27,525 bases of DNA from Candidatus Melainabacteria bacterium (lineage in GTDB: Bacteria > Cyanobacteriota > Vampirovibrionia > Obscuribacterales > Obscuribacteraceae), in contig PSRH01000143.1 in assembly GCA_003175915.1 (NCBI GenBank), forward strand, positions 1 to 27,525, written 5' to 3'. Shown one piece after another: positions 27,175-27,525 of the stretch (its first letter is position 1; each line of letters opens with the position of its first letter). Position numbers and translations under genes: made by a program. Below the pieces are notes generated by a model. That model searched no databases. It worked only from the letters and a program-made list of their open reading frames with translations, and had not been told where the DNA came from.

Positions 27175-27525
27175 ATGGTAGCACCTGGAAGACCTAATAG
27201 GATTGAACACCGATTAGAGGCACGTGCTCAGGCTGACATTTCGTCCTCACGATTATTAGATGAATACGTGAGGCACCAGGATGAAACGCTCGTCCGAATT
27301 GGAAACCCCAGAGATGGCCGCTATCAAACAGCCGACGGTGGTCAGGTGCGGCTCGACGACCGTGGTCGCCCTACCGAAATTTGCGGCCCCAGACGATCCG
27401 ATGGCACTCGTGCTCTTATAACCGGCATACAGTATCACGGTGATACAAGCTATGCAACTCATATGAGCTACGGTACGGTTGGCAGAAATGGCAGAAATGT
27501 GCATGAACGCTGGCGCCTGGTACCT
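27175..27525 (+). CDS. RHS/YD-like protein, N-terminal part (3' partial)
   Basis: The ATG at 27175 opens a frame of 117 codons with no stop before the window ends. GAGGAAG lies just upstream (27164-27170), and a candidate promoter at 27121-27144 would start transcription near 27151. The product begins MVAPGRPNRIEHRLEARAQA, a charged helical start without a signal peptide. It continues with beta-rich units such as GRYQTADGGQVRLDDRGRPT, close in style to the RHS/YD-like tail of the giant protein at the left edge. It may be another large protein of the same system. Function is unknown, and only the beginning can be read. Confidence 0.7.
   Translation, partial: MVAPGRPNRIEHRLEARAQADISSSRLLDEYVRHQDETLVRIGNPRDGRYQTADGGQVRLDDRGRPTEICGPRRSDGTRALITGIQYHGDTSYATHMSYGTVGRNGRNVHERWRLVP

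Noticed and set aside
1..27525. Insertion sequences, CRISPR array, toxin-antitoxin or restriction genes
   Set aside because: No transposase motif, no evenly spaced identical repeats and no nuclease or methylase motif were seen on either strand.

Overview
This window (about 50% GC by eye, gene-dense, no gap over 300 bases) looks like accessory DNA of a diderm bacterium. Very long HEAT-like repeat proteins, kinesin-light-chain-type TPR proteins and RHS-like tails sit beside type IV secretion (T4SS)-like membrane proteins. This combination reminds me of large-genome uncultured lineages such as Obscuribacterales (Vampirovibrionia, formerly Melainabacteria). That placement is an inference from style; no marker gene is present. 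I see no tRNA, rRNA, insertion sequence, phage gene or CRISPR array.

Layout, left to right. 1-4647 (+): 3' part of a giant HEAT-like repeat protein with an RHS/YD-like tail; its start lies off the left edge. 4700-7030 (-): 776-residue protein with one membrane segment and a coiled coil. 7265-15982 (+): 2905-residue paralogue of the first giant, ending in TPRs. 16067-18370 (-): 767-residue paralogue of the coiled-coil protein. 18598-19551 (+): proline-rich protein with a VirB2/TrbC-like helical hairpin. 19583-24223 (-): 1546-residue VirB6/TrbL-like polytopic protein with an extension of over 1000 residues. 24405-25970 (+): exported TPR protein. 26037-26540 and 26574-26993 (-): small TPR protein and a small disordered protein, probably one operon. 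27175-27525 (+): start of an RHS-like gene running off the right edge.

Transcription units alternate strictly between strands, so each pair of neighbours is convergent or divergent. All four divergent gaps contain an undescribed (to me) promoter architecture. It is a 16-bp direct repeat, consensus GTCARGNNNTGGTCAA with TCAA half-sites 11 bp apart, followed 10 or 11 bp later by a TANNNT -10 hexamer. Six clear copies drive 7030(-), 7265(+), 18370(-), 18598(+), 24223(-) and 26993(-); a degenerate seventh precedes 27175(+). The spacing resembles sites of PhoB/OmpR-type response regulators that replace the -35 box. A CGGTTT box lies about 19-20 bp upstream of three minus-strand copies.

Together this suggests one co-regulated locus. 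It would encode part of a T4SS-like envelope machine (VirB2- and VirB6-like), two copies of a module pairing a giant repeat protein with a membrane coiled-coil protein, and TPR/RHS-like accessory proteins. The coregulation and module duplication can be read directly from the sequence. The secretion or surface role is inference.
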